A stretch of DNA of 61,038 nt from Xanthocytophaga agilis. Its GTDB lineage: Bacteria > Bacteroidota > Bacteroidia > Cytophagales > 172606-1. The notes under the pieces are model-generated. The model did no database searches and was not told the origin of the DNA. It saw only the letters and a list, made by a program, of their open reading frames with translations. Made by a program: the position numbers and the translations under genes. Of this stretch, positions 27,307 through 34,941 are shown piece after piece (within the stretch, counting starts at the first letter, position 1; every line of letters begins with the position of its first letter). Where the stretch lies: assembly GCF_030068605.1 (NCBI RefSeq), contig NZ_JASJOU010000027.1, forward strand, positions 1-61,038, in the 5' to 3' direction.

Positions 27307-27678
27307 CTATTTTCGAATAATCATACGCATAGAACGGCTTGATGTACCAGCTTCTACAGTATAAATGTAAATACCATCAGGCAAATTATCAGGTCTCTTA
27401 AAGACAACCTCATGCTCTCCAGCCTCAAATGCCTCATCTATGATACCCGTGATTTTACTTCCCACAATGCTATAAAGTGTAATCTTTACTACTTGAGGAC
27501 GTGATATATAAAAACTAATAGTAGTCTGTTCCTGAAAAGGATTTGGATAATTAGCTTTAACTGTAAAGGTCGGATCTTTCTCTTTAACAGAATTAACGGC
27601 TATTACTTGCCCAAACGAATGGCTTAACACTCCTACCTGTACACTCAATATAAATAAAAGTAATAGTAAACGTCTCAT
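27307..27678 (-). CDS. Small secreted protein consisting mainly of a T9SS type A sorting domain
   Basis: This 123-residue protein has a signal peptide (LLLLLFILSVQVGVLSHSFGQ), about 15 linker residues and then a C-terminal sorting domain. The domain has the usual NYPNPFQEQTTISFYI start, VVKITLYSIVGSKI, AGEHEVVF and the end LPDGIYIYTVEAGTSSRSMRMIIRK. Such domains are normally the tail of much larger cargo; here no cargo is attached. It could be a remnant of a larger gene, a small surface protein, or an adaptor for the T9SS. No cargo-like frame is seen upstream in the 715-base gap. Confidence 0.85.
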   Translation of the reverse strand: MRRLLLLLFILSVQVGVLSHSFGQVIAVNSVKEKDPTFTVKANYPNPFQEQTTISFYISRPQVVKITLYSIVGSKITGIIDEAFEAGEHEVVFKRPDNLPDGIYIYTVEAGTSSRSMRMIIRK

Positions 27679-28393
27679 AGTTCATAGTATTAAAAAATCA
27701 AAATAGAAAATAGCTTGGTTAAGTTTAACTTTGTATCACAAAATCTGTACCAGCTTTATGACATGTACGAATATAGATGCTTTTTTTATAAAATAATATA
27801 CTATTTTTTCTAAAGGAGCGTTAACGTAACTATTCTGCCTAAATCGTCTTTTCTCAAGCTACAAGGATTAACAATTTTTCCAGCATCTCTTTAAGAAAGG
27901 TCACATTCAAACTTTATCGAGAAAGTCAGGCTTACTCTCTATTCCTTTAGTTAGTAAACCCTTCCTGTCATAAATAACCACTGCTTGCTGTTTTTTTCAT
28001 ATTAGTAATTGAAGCTATACATAATATAACCTCTTAGTTTCATGCTCTGAATAAAAAGAATCAGATCTTTCACTATTTTATCAATAAACTAAAGTCCTTT
28101 ATATATTTGAATAAGATACAATTTGTGCTTTTGAGTAGTAATAGCCTATGTTTGTCATCTTTCTATAAGACTATCAGATTCTATCTCTAAGACAACAGCA
28201 GGCAAAATAAATACTATTCAGATCACAATTTTTCCAATCTCTATACTTGGTAGTGCTAAATTCTCTGTGTTTATCCGATAACACGATAAAGGCTAAAATA
28301 GTTTGTACTTTTCCAATCTTTTCAATACCTTTTTAAATACAACAGTATCAATATTCAGGTTACAGCTTCTTCAAATTATTATGTTTGACAGGA
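27679..28393. other. Long gap without a recognised gene
   Basis: The 715 bases between the two T9SS cargo genes are very AT-rich and full of stops in all frames. I see no RNA gene, repeat or clear promoter. The region must carry the promoter of the minus-strand sorting-domain gene and the 3' end of the sugar dehydrogenase transcript. Confidence 0.45.
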
Positions 28394-29863
28394 CTATTTG
28401 ATTATCTGAATCCTTCCCGACTGGTTTATTTTCTTCGATTCTAACTGGTAAATATATGTTCCTGCAGAGAGTGATTTTGTATCTAAAGTAAGTTCAGTTT
28501 CACCTGCTGTTACTTTTTCATTAGAAAGGAGAGAATAAACAAGTTTCCCTTGCATGGAGTATAATCGCAGAGAAATACGATCACTCTGAGCTAACTTAAG
28601 TTTAATATGAACTAGAGAAGTAGAAGGATTAGGATATACATCTATGTGAGTAGCTAGTTCAGGTTCATTTGCTAATACTAATGCATCTTTTAATTTCTGG
28701 ATACGCCCCGAAGAATAGCTACATATATATAACTCATGATGCTGATCTTCACCAAAGGCGGAAATATTACCATTCATTTTCATCAAAAACTCATTAGTTG
28801 CTCTTTTGCTTGTAGTATCATAGGTTAATGTCCACATATTGCCACTTACAAAATCTCCATAAATATACTTACCATATAATGCTGGCAAGAGACTACCTCT
28901 ATATACAAGTCCTCCTGTTACCGAACGACCTGTACCAGATGATTGTATATAATCCCAGATAGGATCTATCAGACTTTGTGTTGGACAGTTGGCAGAAGGG
29001 TTATAGCAAGCCTTTCCTTCCCGATATCGCCATCCATAATTTCCTCCTTTAGTAATAAGGTTAATCTCCTCGCGGGCATTTTGCCCGACATCTCCTGCCC
29101 ACAAATAGCCTGTAACTGGATCAAAGCTAAACTTCCAAGGGTTACGCAACCCATATGCATAAATTTCCGGCCTGGCACCAGCTCTGGTAACAAATGGATT
29201 ATCAGATGGTATGGAGTATGTGTCAATTCCAGGTATCTGGTTTACATCTATACGCAATATCTTGCCCAATACGGTAGATAGATTTTGCCCGTTATTTTGA
29301 GGATCACCTCCACTCCCTCCATCTCCTGTAGCTATATATAAATACCCATCCTTTCCAAATGCCAGTTTTCCCCCATTATGATTTGAATAAGGTTGATTAA
29401 AAACCAATAATAGTTTCTCACTGGTGACATCTGCCAGATTCGGATCATTTGGATTTACATGAAATCTAGAAATTACGGTCTGGAGTTGCCCCTTATCTGT
29501 ACGAGTATAGTTTACATACAAATAACCATTGTAACGATAGTTGGGATCAAATGCCATCCCTAATAATCCCATTTCCCCTCCGGAAGTAATACGGGTACGT
29601 ATATCCAGAAAGGTAACAACTTGACTACTGGTTACATTGCTATCATTGGGAAATACTTTAATAATACCTGCCTGTTCTACCACAAACAACCGATTTGAAA
29701 AATCGTTAGCATGAGTAATTTCAATAGGTTTTGTGAAGGTGCTTAGTTTAGGAAAAGCATCCTGTAACAACAAAGAAGATTGGGCACCCACATATACAGG
29801 TACACTCAGAAAGTAAATCCCCAGAAATGTATTTATCACAGTAGTAATTCGTTCTAATCGCAT
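28394..29863 (-). CDS. PQQ-dependent sugar dehydrogenase-like protein with T9SS sorting domain
   Basis: This is a 489-residue secreted beta-propeller of the soluble glucose/sorbosone dehydrogenase family. After a signal sequence come FTKPIEITHANDFSNRLFVVEQAGIIKVF, GLLGMAFDPNYRYNGYLYVNYT, SNHNGGKLAFGKDGYLYIATGDGGSGGDPQNNGQ, LGKILRIDVN and YAYGLRNPWKFSFDPVTGYLWAGDVGQN. All are hallmarks of the GSDH fold, whose His in SNHNGG acts in catalysis. The last 75 residues (VYPNPSTSLVHIKLKL ... SAGTYIYQLESKKINQSGRIQIIK) are a T9SS type A sorting domain, so it should be exported by SprA and surface-attached or released. Substrate and cofactor use are not proved. Confidence 0.92.
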   Translation of the reverse strand: MRLERITTVINTFLGIYFLSVPVYVGAQSSLLLQDAFPKLSTFTKPIEITHANDFSNRLFVVEQAGIIKVFPNDSNVTSSQVVTFLDIRTRITSGGEMGLLGMAFDPNYRYNGYLYVNYTRTDKGQLQTVISRFHVNPNDPNLADVTSEKLLLVFNQPYSNHNGGKLAFGKDGYLYIATGDGGSGGDPQNNGQNLSTVLGKILRIDVNQIPGIDTYSIPSDNPFVTRAGARPEIYAYGLRNPWKFSFDPVTGYLWAGDVGQNAREEINLITKGGNYGWRYREGKACYNPSANCPTQSLIDPIWDYIQSSGTGRSVTGGLVYRGSLLPALYGKYIYGDFVSGNMWTLTYDTTSKRATNEFLMKMNGNISAFGEDQHHELYICSYSSGRIQKLKDALVLANEPELATHIDVYPNPSTSLVHIKLKLAQSDRISLRLYSMQGKLVYSLLSNEKVTAGETELTLDTKSLSAGTYIYQLESKKINQSGRIQIIK

Positions 29864-29939
29864 AAGAGCTAAGTTTATATTTATAGGTAGTGTTTTTTGT
29901 TAAATGAAAACATTCTGCTGTTGATTGTTTTAAACTCTT

Positions 29940-29947
29940 TACATTTG
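29940..29947 (+). promoter_or_regulatory. -7 element candidate for the phosphodiesterase gene
   Basis: TACATTTG is a full match to TAnnTTTG; the -33 is weak (CTG at 19 bases). Its place downstream of the possible ATG at 29897 supports the later start at 29990. Confidence 0.4.
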
Positions 29948-29989
29948 AGACAAAAGATTTACTATAAGATACCAGAAATACGTTTTTGC

Positions 29990-30490
29990 ATGAAAATTGG
30001 ATTGATTTCAGATACACACAGCTTTTTGGACTCAAAGGTTTTTGACTATTTCCAACATTGCGATGAAATATGGCATGCAGGAGATATAGGTGAGCCAGAA
30101 GTAATAACCCAACTTGAAAACTTTAAGCCTGTCAGGGCCGTATACGGAAATATAGATGCACCAGAAATTCGCCAAAAATATCCTGAAAATCAAAGATTTG
30201 TTTGCGAAAATTCAGATATTTGGATTACACATATCGGAGGACACCCTCCCAGATACAATCCAAAAGTTTTAAAGCTTTTGAAGGATAATCCGCCGAATAT
30301 ATTCATTTGTGGACACTCCCATATATTAAGAGTAATGCCGGATCAGCAATTTGGGAATTTCATCTATATGAACCCGGGAGCAGCTGGTCAGGAAGGTTTT
30401 CACTCAATTCGTACTATTTTACGTTTTGATCTTGAGAATAAAAAGATTTTTAATCTGGAAGCTATTGAATTAGGTAAAAGAGGGAGATAA
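29990..30490 (+). CDS. YfcE/MJ0936-family metallophosphoesterase
   Basis: This is a 166-residue calcineurin-like phosphodiesterase. The metal-binding motifs run in order: GLISDTHS (Asp, His), HAGDIGE (Asp), VYGNIDAPE (Asn, Asp), THIGGHPP (His) and GHSHILRV (two His). Enzymes of this family hydrolyse phosphodiesters or 2',3'-cyclic phosphates in vitro; the physiological substrate is unsettled. The frame is open from 29897, but the family begins at MKIGLISDTH, so I use the ATG at 29990. The next gene starts 44 bases downstream on the same strand and may be cotranscribed. Confidence 0.92.
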   Translation: MKIGLISDTHSFLDSKVFDYFQHCDEIWHAGDIGEPEVITQLENFKPVRAVYGNIDAPEIRQKYPENQRFVCENSDIWITHIGGHPPRYNPKVLKLLKDNPPNIFICGHSHILRVMPDQQFGNFIYMNPGAAGQEGFHSIRTILRFDLENKKIFNLEAIELGKRGR

Positions 30491-30534
30491 TTAATGAAAC
30501 CTCCAGCTTCAACCAATTATGAAACACCATTGTT

Positions 30535-31311
30535 ATGTCCAGTTCAACCACATTGTTATCTCTAGACAATGAGACTATTGCAAGACGCATTGCTGTAGTC
30601 GATATGCTGAGAGGAATCGCCCTGATTTTATTAACACTAGGCTGTATTCTTGTCTGGTTTCACGAATCTGCTCGCTTTTCACAAAATCAAACCATTTCAG
30701 TTGCTGTTACAATTACCCGATATCTCGCAGAAGCAGGTGCATTAGCTTTAATCTTTGTTTTGGGGATGAGTATCTTCTTTTTCAAAAAATATCATTTCTC
30801 TATAGAAAAATATAATGTGGCAATTGCTTCATTTATTATTCTAGCTCTATATAGTATTCTCTTCTCCGCTCCTCTATTTACCTTTTTAGTTCAGTTCTCA
30901 TTCTGGTTCTGGGTAGTAATACTGCTAGTATTATTATGTCTGGGTTGGAGTGCAGGCTATTTATTTCAGAACTACCTGTTGCTGGATGCAGAAAAATATA
31001 TGGTTTATATGAACCGTAAACACGATTTTCGTAAGGTGATGCTTGTATTTGGACAAGCCCCCCTATTCTTTTTTATAACTATGTTATTTTTTGTTCAGGT
31101 ACTGTCATGGCTCACGGTTCTCTCTGCGGGATTCACATGGACAGATGTTCATTTACTAGCTGGTTATACTGGATTACCTAACGATTTTGGCTACACACTT
31201 CCGCGTGTTTATCTGGTCGGTTTCTGTCTGCTAGCATTACTATATCCTCTTTGTAAAGCATATGGGCACTTTAAAGCATTACATCCACATGGCTGGCTTA
31301 AGTATCTCTAA
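30535..31311 (+). CDS. Shortened DUF1624/heparan-alpha-glucosaminide acetyltransferase-like membrane protein
   Basis: This is a 258-residue multi-pass membrane protein with about six helices. It starts RIAVVDMLRGIALILLTLG and ends LVGFCLLALLYPLCKAYGHFKALHPHGWLKYL, which match the two ends of DUF1624 acyltransferase-like proteins (SIDxLRGxxMxxMxLDH ... YPxCxWxxxxKxxxxxWxLxYL). The usual length is about 350-400 residues and the first helix normally contains a conserved LDH, where this protein has LGC. It therefore seems internally shortened and probably without the usual activity. It meets the following kinase gene tail to tail, 12 bases apart. Confidence 0.72.
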   Translation: MSSSTTLLSLDNETIARRIAVVDMLRGIALILLTLGCILVWFHESARFSQNQTISVAVTITRYLAEAGALALIFVLGMSIFFFKKYHFSIEKYNVAIASFIILALYSILFSAPLFTFLVQFSFWFWVVILLVLLCLGWSAGYLFQNYLLLDAEKYMVYMNRKHDFRKVMLVFGQAPLFFFITMLFFVQVLSWLTVLSAGFTWTDVHLLAGYTGLPNDFGYTLPRVYLVGFCLLALLYPLCKAYGHFKALHPHGWLKYL

Positions 31312-31323
31312 CCAGTCTTTTCG

Positions 31324-32364
31324 TTACTCACCTTTTCCTTTGGGAAGCTTAAATCGGAATTGAGTTCCTTTACCTGGCTTACTTGTCACTGTAATCTTAG
31401 AACCGTGTGCTTCTACAATATGTTTGGTGATAGCCAGTCCTAATCCTGTGCCCCCGCTATCTTTTGAACGACTTTTTTCTACACGATAAAACCGCTCAAA
31501 TATTCGTTTGAGGTGTTCTGGTTCAATTCCAGGTCCATCATCCCTTACTGAAACTACCAACTGATCTTTTTCACTTTCAATTTCAACAACCACTTTTCCA
31601 GCTTCATTACCATATTTGATGGCATTATCAATAAGATTAGTCATTACCTGACTTATACGATTCTTATCGGCATAGGCAATCATCTTTGGAATTTGATGCT
31701 TATCAAACTTAAGCTTTATATTCTTTGCTATTGCGGTTTCTTCCAGTTGCTCAAAGATATCACTGGTAAGCTGATAAAGATCAAAATGCGAAAACTGCAT
31801 TTTAATCTCGCCACTTTCCATGCGGGATAAAGTCAGCAGATCCTGCACCAGAATATTGAGGTTATCAAGGCTACGGGCTGACTTCTCCAGAAACTTATCC
31901 CGAACCTTTTCATCCTCAATGGCGCCATCCAGCAAGGTATGAATGAATCCTTGGGCAGCGAAGATTGGAGTTTTAAGCTCATGCGAAATATTTGCAACAA
32001 ATTCTCTGCGGTATTCTTCCATTCGTTTGAGTTCATCTATCTCCTGTTGCTTGCGGGTAGCATAGGTATAAATCTCCTCATTCAGTCGCTTGACAGGATT
32101 AGCATCCCGGAAGATGCGTTTTTTAGGAACTTTAAAGTCTTTTTGCTTAATTTTATCCAGCATAGTATAGATCATATTCAGTTCTCTGAATACAAGAAAT
32201 TCCAATGCTACATAAATAAAGAGAAAAGAAGACAAAAATGACAGACTAAACGTAACAACTAAAGCACGTTCAGACACATTATCAACAAAAGCTAGAAAAA
32301 CAGTAGTAATGCAGGCAATTAATAATGCTGCAAGAAGAGAAACTCCTTTAGAACCAAAAAGCAT
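31324..32364 (-). CDS. Sensor histidine kinase, PhoR-like
   Basis: This 346-residue kinase has two N-terminal membrane helices (about 8-26 and 34-56) with almost no extracytoplasmic loop, then a HAMP-like linker. The HisKA box EFVANISHELKTPIFAAQGF carries His128. The HATPase has NLIDNAIKYGNEAGK, VRDDGPGI and SGGTGLGLAITKHIV. It lies 108 bases downstream of an OmpR-type regulator gene on the same strand and is its likely partner. The short loop suggests sensing through the membrane or through an accessory protein, as for phosphate sensing by PhoR; phosphate itself is only an analogy. Confidence 0.94.
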   Translation of the reverse strand: MLFGSKGVSLLAALLIACITTVFLAFVDNVSERALVVTFSLSFLSSFLFIYVALEFLVFRELNMIYTMLDKIKQKDFKVPKKRIFRDANPVKRLNEEIYTYATRKQQEIDELKRMEEYRREFVANISHELKTPIFAAQGFIHTLLDGAIEDEKVRDKFLEKSARSLDNLNILVQDLLTLSRMESGEIKMQFSHFDLYQLTSDIFEQLEETAIAKNIKLKFDKHQIPKMIAYADKNRISQVMTNLIDNAIKYGNEAGKVVVEIESEKDQLVVSVRDDGPGIEPEHLKRIFERFYRVEKSRSKDSGGTGLGLAITKHIVEAHGSKITVTSKPGKGTQFRFKLPKGKGE

Positions 32365-32472
32365 GACACGATAACTACGTTAAATAGTTGTCTGAGAGAT
32401 TCTGACCCATTACTACAATTACGTAAAGATCTCAAAACTCAAGCAAGTATAAAACGATAAACAAGAAACAGT

Positions 32473-33165
32473 CTATTCTGTCAGATCAAACTTATATCCA
32501 ACACCTTTGACCGTTTTAATATGATCTTCTCCGATTTTCTCTCTTACTTTTCGAATATGTACATCTACGGTACGAGCCAGGACATATACGTCCGTACCCC
32601 AGATATTTTGCAATAAATCATCCCGGCTAAACACTTTGTTAGGATTTTGAGCCAGAAAATAAAGTAATTCAAATTCTTTCTTTGGCAATGTAATCTGATT
32701 GCCCCGATTGGTAACAGTATAACTTTTCCGGTCAATGGTCAGATCACCAATTGAAACCTTATCTTCCTGTTTCCCTTTCTTGGATTCACGCCGAAACAAA
32801 GCGTTTATCCTGCTCATTAGTGCTCTTGGCTTAATAGGCTTGGTTATATAATCATCCGCACCTACATCAAAAGCTGCTACTTCAGAATATTCTTCAGCCC
32901 GTGCAGTCAGATATATGATAAAAGTATGATTAAGCTCAGACATTTCACGTAACCGACGCCCTGCTTCTACCCCATCCATATGAGGCATCATAATATCCAT
33001 CAATATCAGATGAGGGATAAATGTTTTTGCAATCTCAATAGCTTTTTTGCCATCAGATGCCACTTTTACCTCATATCCCTCTTTGGTTAAATTATATTGG
33101 AGTAATTCTGCAATATCTGCTTCGTCATCTACAATCAGTACTTTGTACGTTTGATTGATACTCAT
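32473..33165 (-). CDS. OmpR/PhoB-family response regulator
   Basis: This is a 230-residue regulator. The receiver domain has LIVDDEADIAELL, phospho-acceptor Asp57 in LILMDIMMPHMDG, Thr in YLTARAEEY and Lys in DDYITKPIKPR. The winged-helix domain has LTIDRKSYTV, LPKKEFELLYFLAQNPNKVFSRDDLLQNIWG and RTVDVHIRKVREKIGEDHIKTVKGVGYKF. It is the first gene of a two-gene unit with the PhoR-like kinase. A minus-strand TATTTTTG at 33236-33243 is a possible -7 element about 75 bases upstream. Confidence 0.95.
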   Translation of the reverse strand: MSINQTYKVLIVDDEADIAELLQYNLTKEGYEVKVASDGKKAIEIAKTFIPHLILMDIMMPHMDGVEAGRRLREMSELNHTFIIYLTARAEEYSEVAAFDVGADDYITKPIKPRALMSRINALFRRESKKGKQEDKVSIGDLTIDRKSYTVTNRGNQITLPKKEFELLYFLAQNPNKVFSRDDLLQNIWGTDVYVLARTVDVHIRKVREKIGEDHIKTVKGVGYKFDLTE

Positions 33166-33295
33166 AAAGGTTAGGTTTACAGTAAGAGGATTCTGCTTAT
33201 TGCCTGTAATGACAGATAGATTTATATTATCTGCTCAAAAATACTATCTTTTTTTGGATAAAAAATCTCACCTGCTATAAACTAGCACAATAATA

Positions 33296-33334
33296 AAAAA
33301 CCGGAAGGCATAATCGACTGCATTCCGGTTTTCG
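33296..33334 (-). terminator. Terminator after the TlpA-like gene
   Basis: AAAACCGGAA and TTCCGGTTTT pair around a 16-base loop. On the minus strand the stem ends in six T, about 25 bases after the TlpA-like gene. Confidence 0.82.
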
Positions 33335-33358
33335 TATGTAGCAATTCTTTAAATAATA

Positions 33359-33868
33359 TTATTTTTGCAAAGCTTTTTTTACAGCATTCTCAAGAGACTT
33401 TCCATGGAGGTCAGTATCCAGGATTACTCCATCTTTGTCGATCAGGAAAGTAGCAGGAATTGCCTCAATACCATAGTCCTCAGCAGCTTTACTATACCAG
33501 AACTTTAAATCGGATACATGGTTTTCCCATGTTAATCCATCCTTGGAAATAGCTTGTTCCCACTTTTGTTTATTCTGATCTAAAGAAACACTATATACAG
33601 TAAATCCCTGATCTTTATACTTTTCATATAGTTTCACGACATCAGGATTTGACTGTCGGCAAGGCCCACACCAACTAGCCCAAAAGTCAAGTAATACTAC
33701 TTTGCCTTTTAATGAAGAAAGCTTAATGACCTTTCCCTGAGGATTAGGCAAAGATATCTCCGGAGCCTTCTGACCAGCCTCTGGGGTTCCAGTTCTGGTA
33801 GGATATGTAAATGCTGTAACTCCACTCAATACAGCAACAATCATCAATGATTTTATAAAAGCGGTCAT
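33359..33868 (-). CDS. TlpA/ResA-like thiol-disulfide oxidoreductase
   Basis: This is a periplasmic thioredoxin-fold protein of about 169 residues. I start it at 33868, since MTAFIKSLMIVAVLSGVTAF is the signal peptide; an ATG at 33913 adds 15 residues. The AhpC/TSA-like fold begins APEISLPNPQGKVIKLSSLKGKVVLLDFW and the active site is ASWCGPCRQSNPDV. The cis-Pro region reads YGIEAIPATFLIDKDG. It probably reduces disulfides in exported proteins or cytochrome c partners. It follows the DUF3108 gene closely and shares its transcript. Confidence 0.92.
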   Translation of the reverse strand: MTAFIKSLMIVAVLSGVTAFTYPTRTGTPEAGQKAPEISLPNPQGKVIKLSSLKGKVVLLDFWASWCGPCRQSNPDVVKLYEKYKDQGFTVYSVSLDQNKQKWEQAISKDGLTWENHVSDLKFWYSKAAEDYGIEAIPATFLIDKDGVILDTDLHGKSLENAVKKALQK

Positions 33869-33918
33869 TTTTATAGAAGTTATTATACTATGGGAAAGAT
33901 TATTTTTATACAAAAGTA

Positions 33919-34713
33919 TTATTTAAAAACTATTTTATGTTTTAAGCCTTTATAGCTTTTAAGTTCCATTTCTACAGCACCTACAAACATATCTGCTTCT
34001 ATTTTTACAGGAATCCGGTTTTTGTCATCTGTAATCCAGACACGAATGGAAGACTCTCCATCAAACATCTCATTTTTAGGCATAACAGGCGTTATTTTGA
34101 TACAACGAATTTTTCCATATTTCGTTGATATCTCTTCCTTCCCCCTATATTTTACTTTAAAGTCATATACCTTATCATCAAAAAATGCAGGTATAGGGAC
34201 TACATCTCCAATACGTAATGTATTAAAATCAATAATCCGCATATAACAATATCCACTGATGATATCCTGAATATTGGTAGGCATATCAAACTCTTTGGAT
34301 ACATCATTCTTCTCTTCTGAACGAATTGTCTTTCCGGCATAATTAAAATATACAGTTTCCTGCTTTTTATATTTTCCTTCCTGAAGGTCCGTCTGAAACC
34401 TATGTGGAATCAATGCAGATGTATCTACATACGATTTCCAGGTATCTCTGATTTTTACAATCCAATCAAATGCACCTACAGATTTACCGTATGCAGTCAC
34501 CTCAAAGCAGGGACGATCATTAATCTTATGGATTTGGTTACTTACCTTCACTACTCCCTCTCCTGCATTAATAAATCCATAGTGTACACGGTATTCCAAA
34601 ATCTCTCCGGGGCCAAAGCTTTCATTCTCCACTATACGATAAGAATCTACTATATGAAAACCACATAGACCTATAATGGCAAGAAGTGAAAACATTATAA
34701 CGTTCTTCTTCAT
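33919..34713 (-). CDS. DUF3108 domain-containing exported protein
   Basis: This is a 264-residue protein with an N-terminal signal segment (VIMFSLLAIIGLCGFHIV). The family start is seen in ESFGPGEILEYRVHYGFINAGEGVVKV, followed by FDWIVKIRDTWKSYVDTSALIPHRF and a second half with AIPAFFDDK-like loops and IRVWITDDKNRIPVKIEADM. DUF3108 proteins are predicted periplasmic or outer-membrane beta-rich proteins of unknown function. It is the first gene of a two-gene unit with the TlpA-like protein. A -7 candidate TATTTTTG lies at 34762-34769 on the minus strand. Confidence 0.88.
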   Translation of the reverse strand: MKKNVIMFSLLAIIGLCGFHIVDSYRIVENESFGPGEILEYRVHYGFINAGEGVVKVSNQIHKINDRPCFEVTAYGKSVGAFDWIVKIRDTWKSYVDTSALIPHRFQTDLQEGKYKKQETVYFNYAGKTIRSEEKNDVSKEFDMPTNIQDIISGYCYMRIIDFNTLRIGDVVPIPAFFDDKVYDFKVKYRGKEEISTKYGKIRCIKITPVMPKNEMFDGESSIRVWITDDKNRIPVKIEADMFVGAVEMELKSYKGLKHKIVFK

Positions 34714-34854
34714 CGCAAGGTATTTAATAATTATTCATAGTTGAAACATAAACCTGCTTAACAAAAATACAAAATTCGTGCTAACTTATACAGAAACGTA
34801 AGTTTTGACAGTATTTTACTATAAATCAGTTTGCTAGGCTTTTCTGCAAATATA

Positions 34855-34895
34855 AACCCCCAGCTTTTTGTTATACCAAAAAACTGGGGGGAATG
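34855..34895 (-). terminator. Probable terminator after the PD40-OmpA gene
   Basis: CCCCCAG and CTGGGGG arms continue through A/T pairs. It lies about 50 bases past the stop of the PD40-OmpA gene. The T-run on the minus strand is poor, so it is a moderate call. Confidence 0.6.
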
Positions 34896-34941
34896 TTACA
34901 ATTACCTGATAAAGTGTCAGGAATATAAACTAAAATGGTAA

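Noticed and set aside
27679-28393. Possible hidden gene or RNA in the 715-base gap
   Set aside because: All frames are closed often and no stable RNA signature was recognised by eye.
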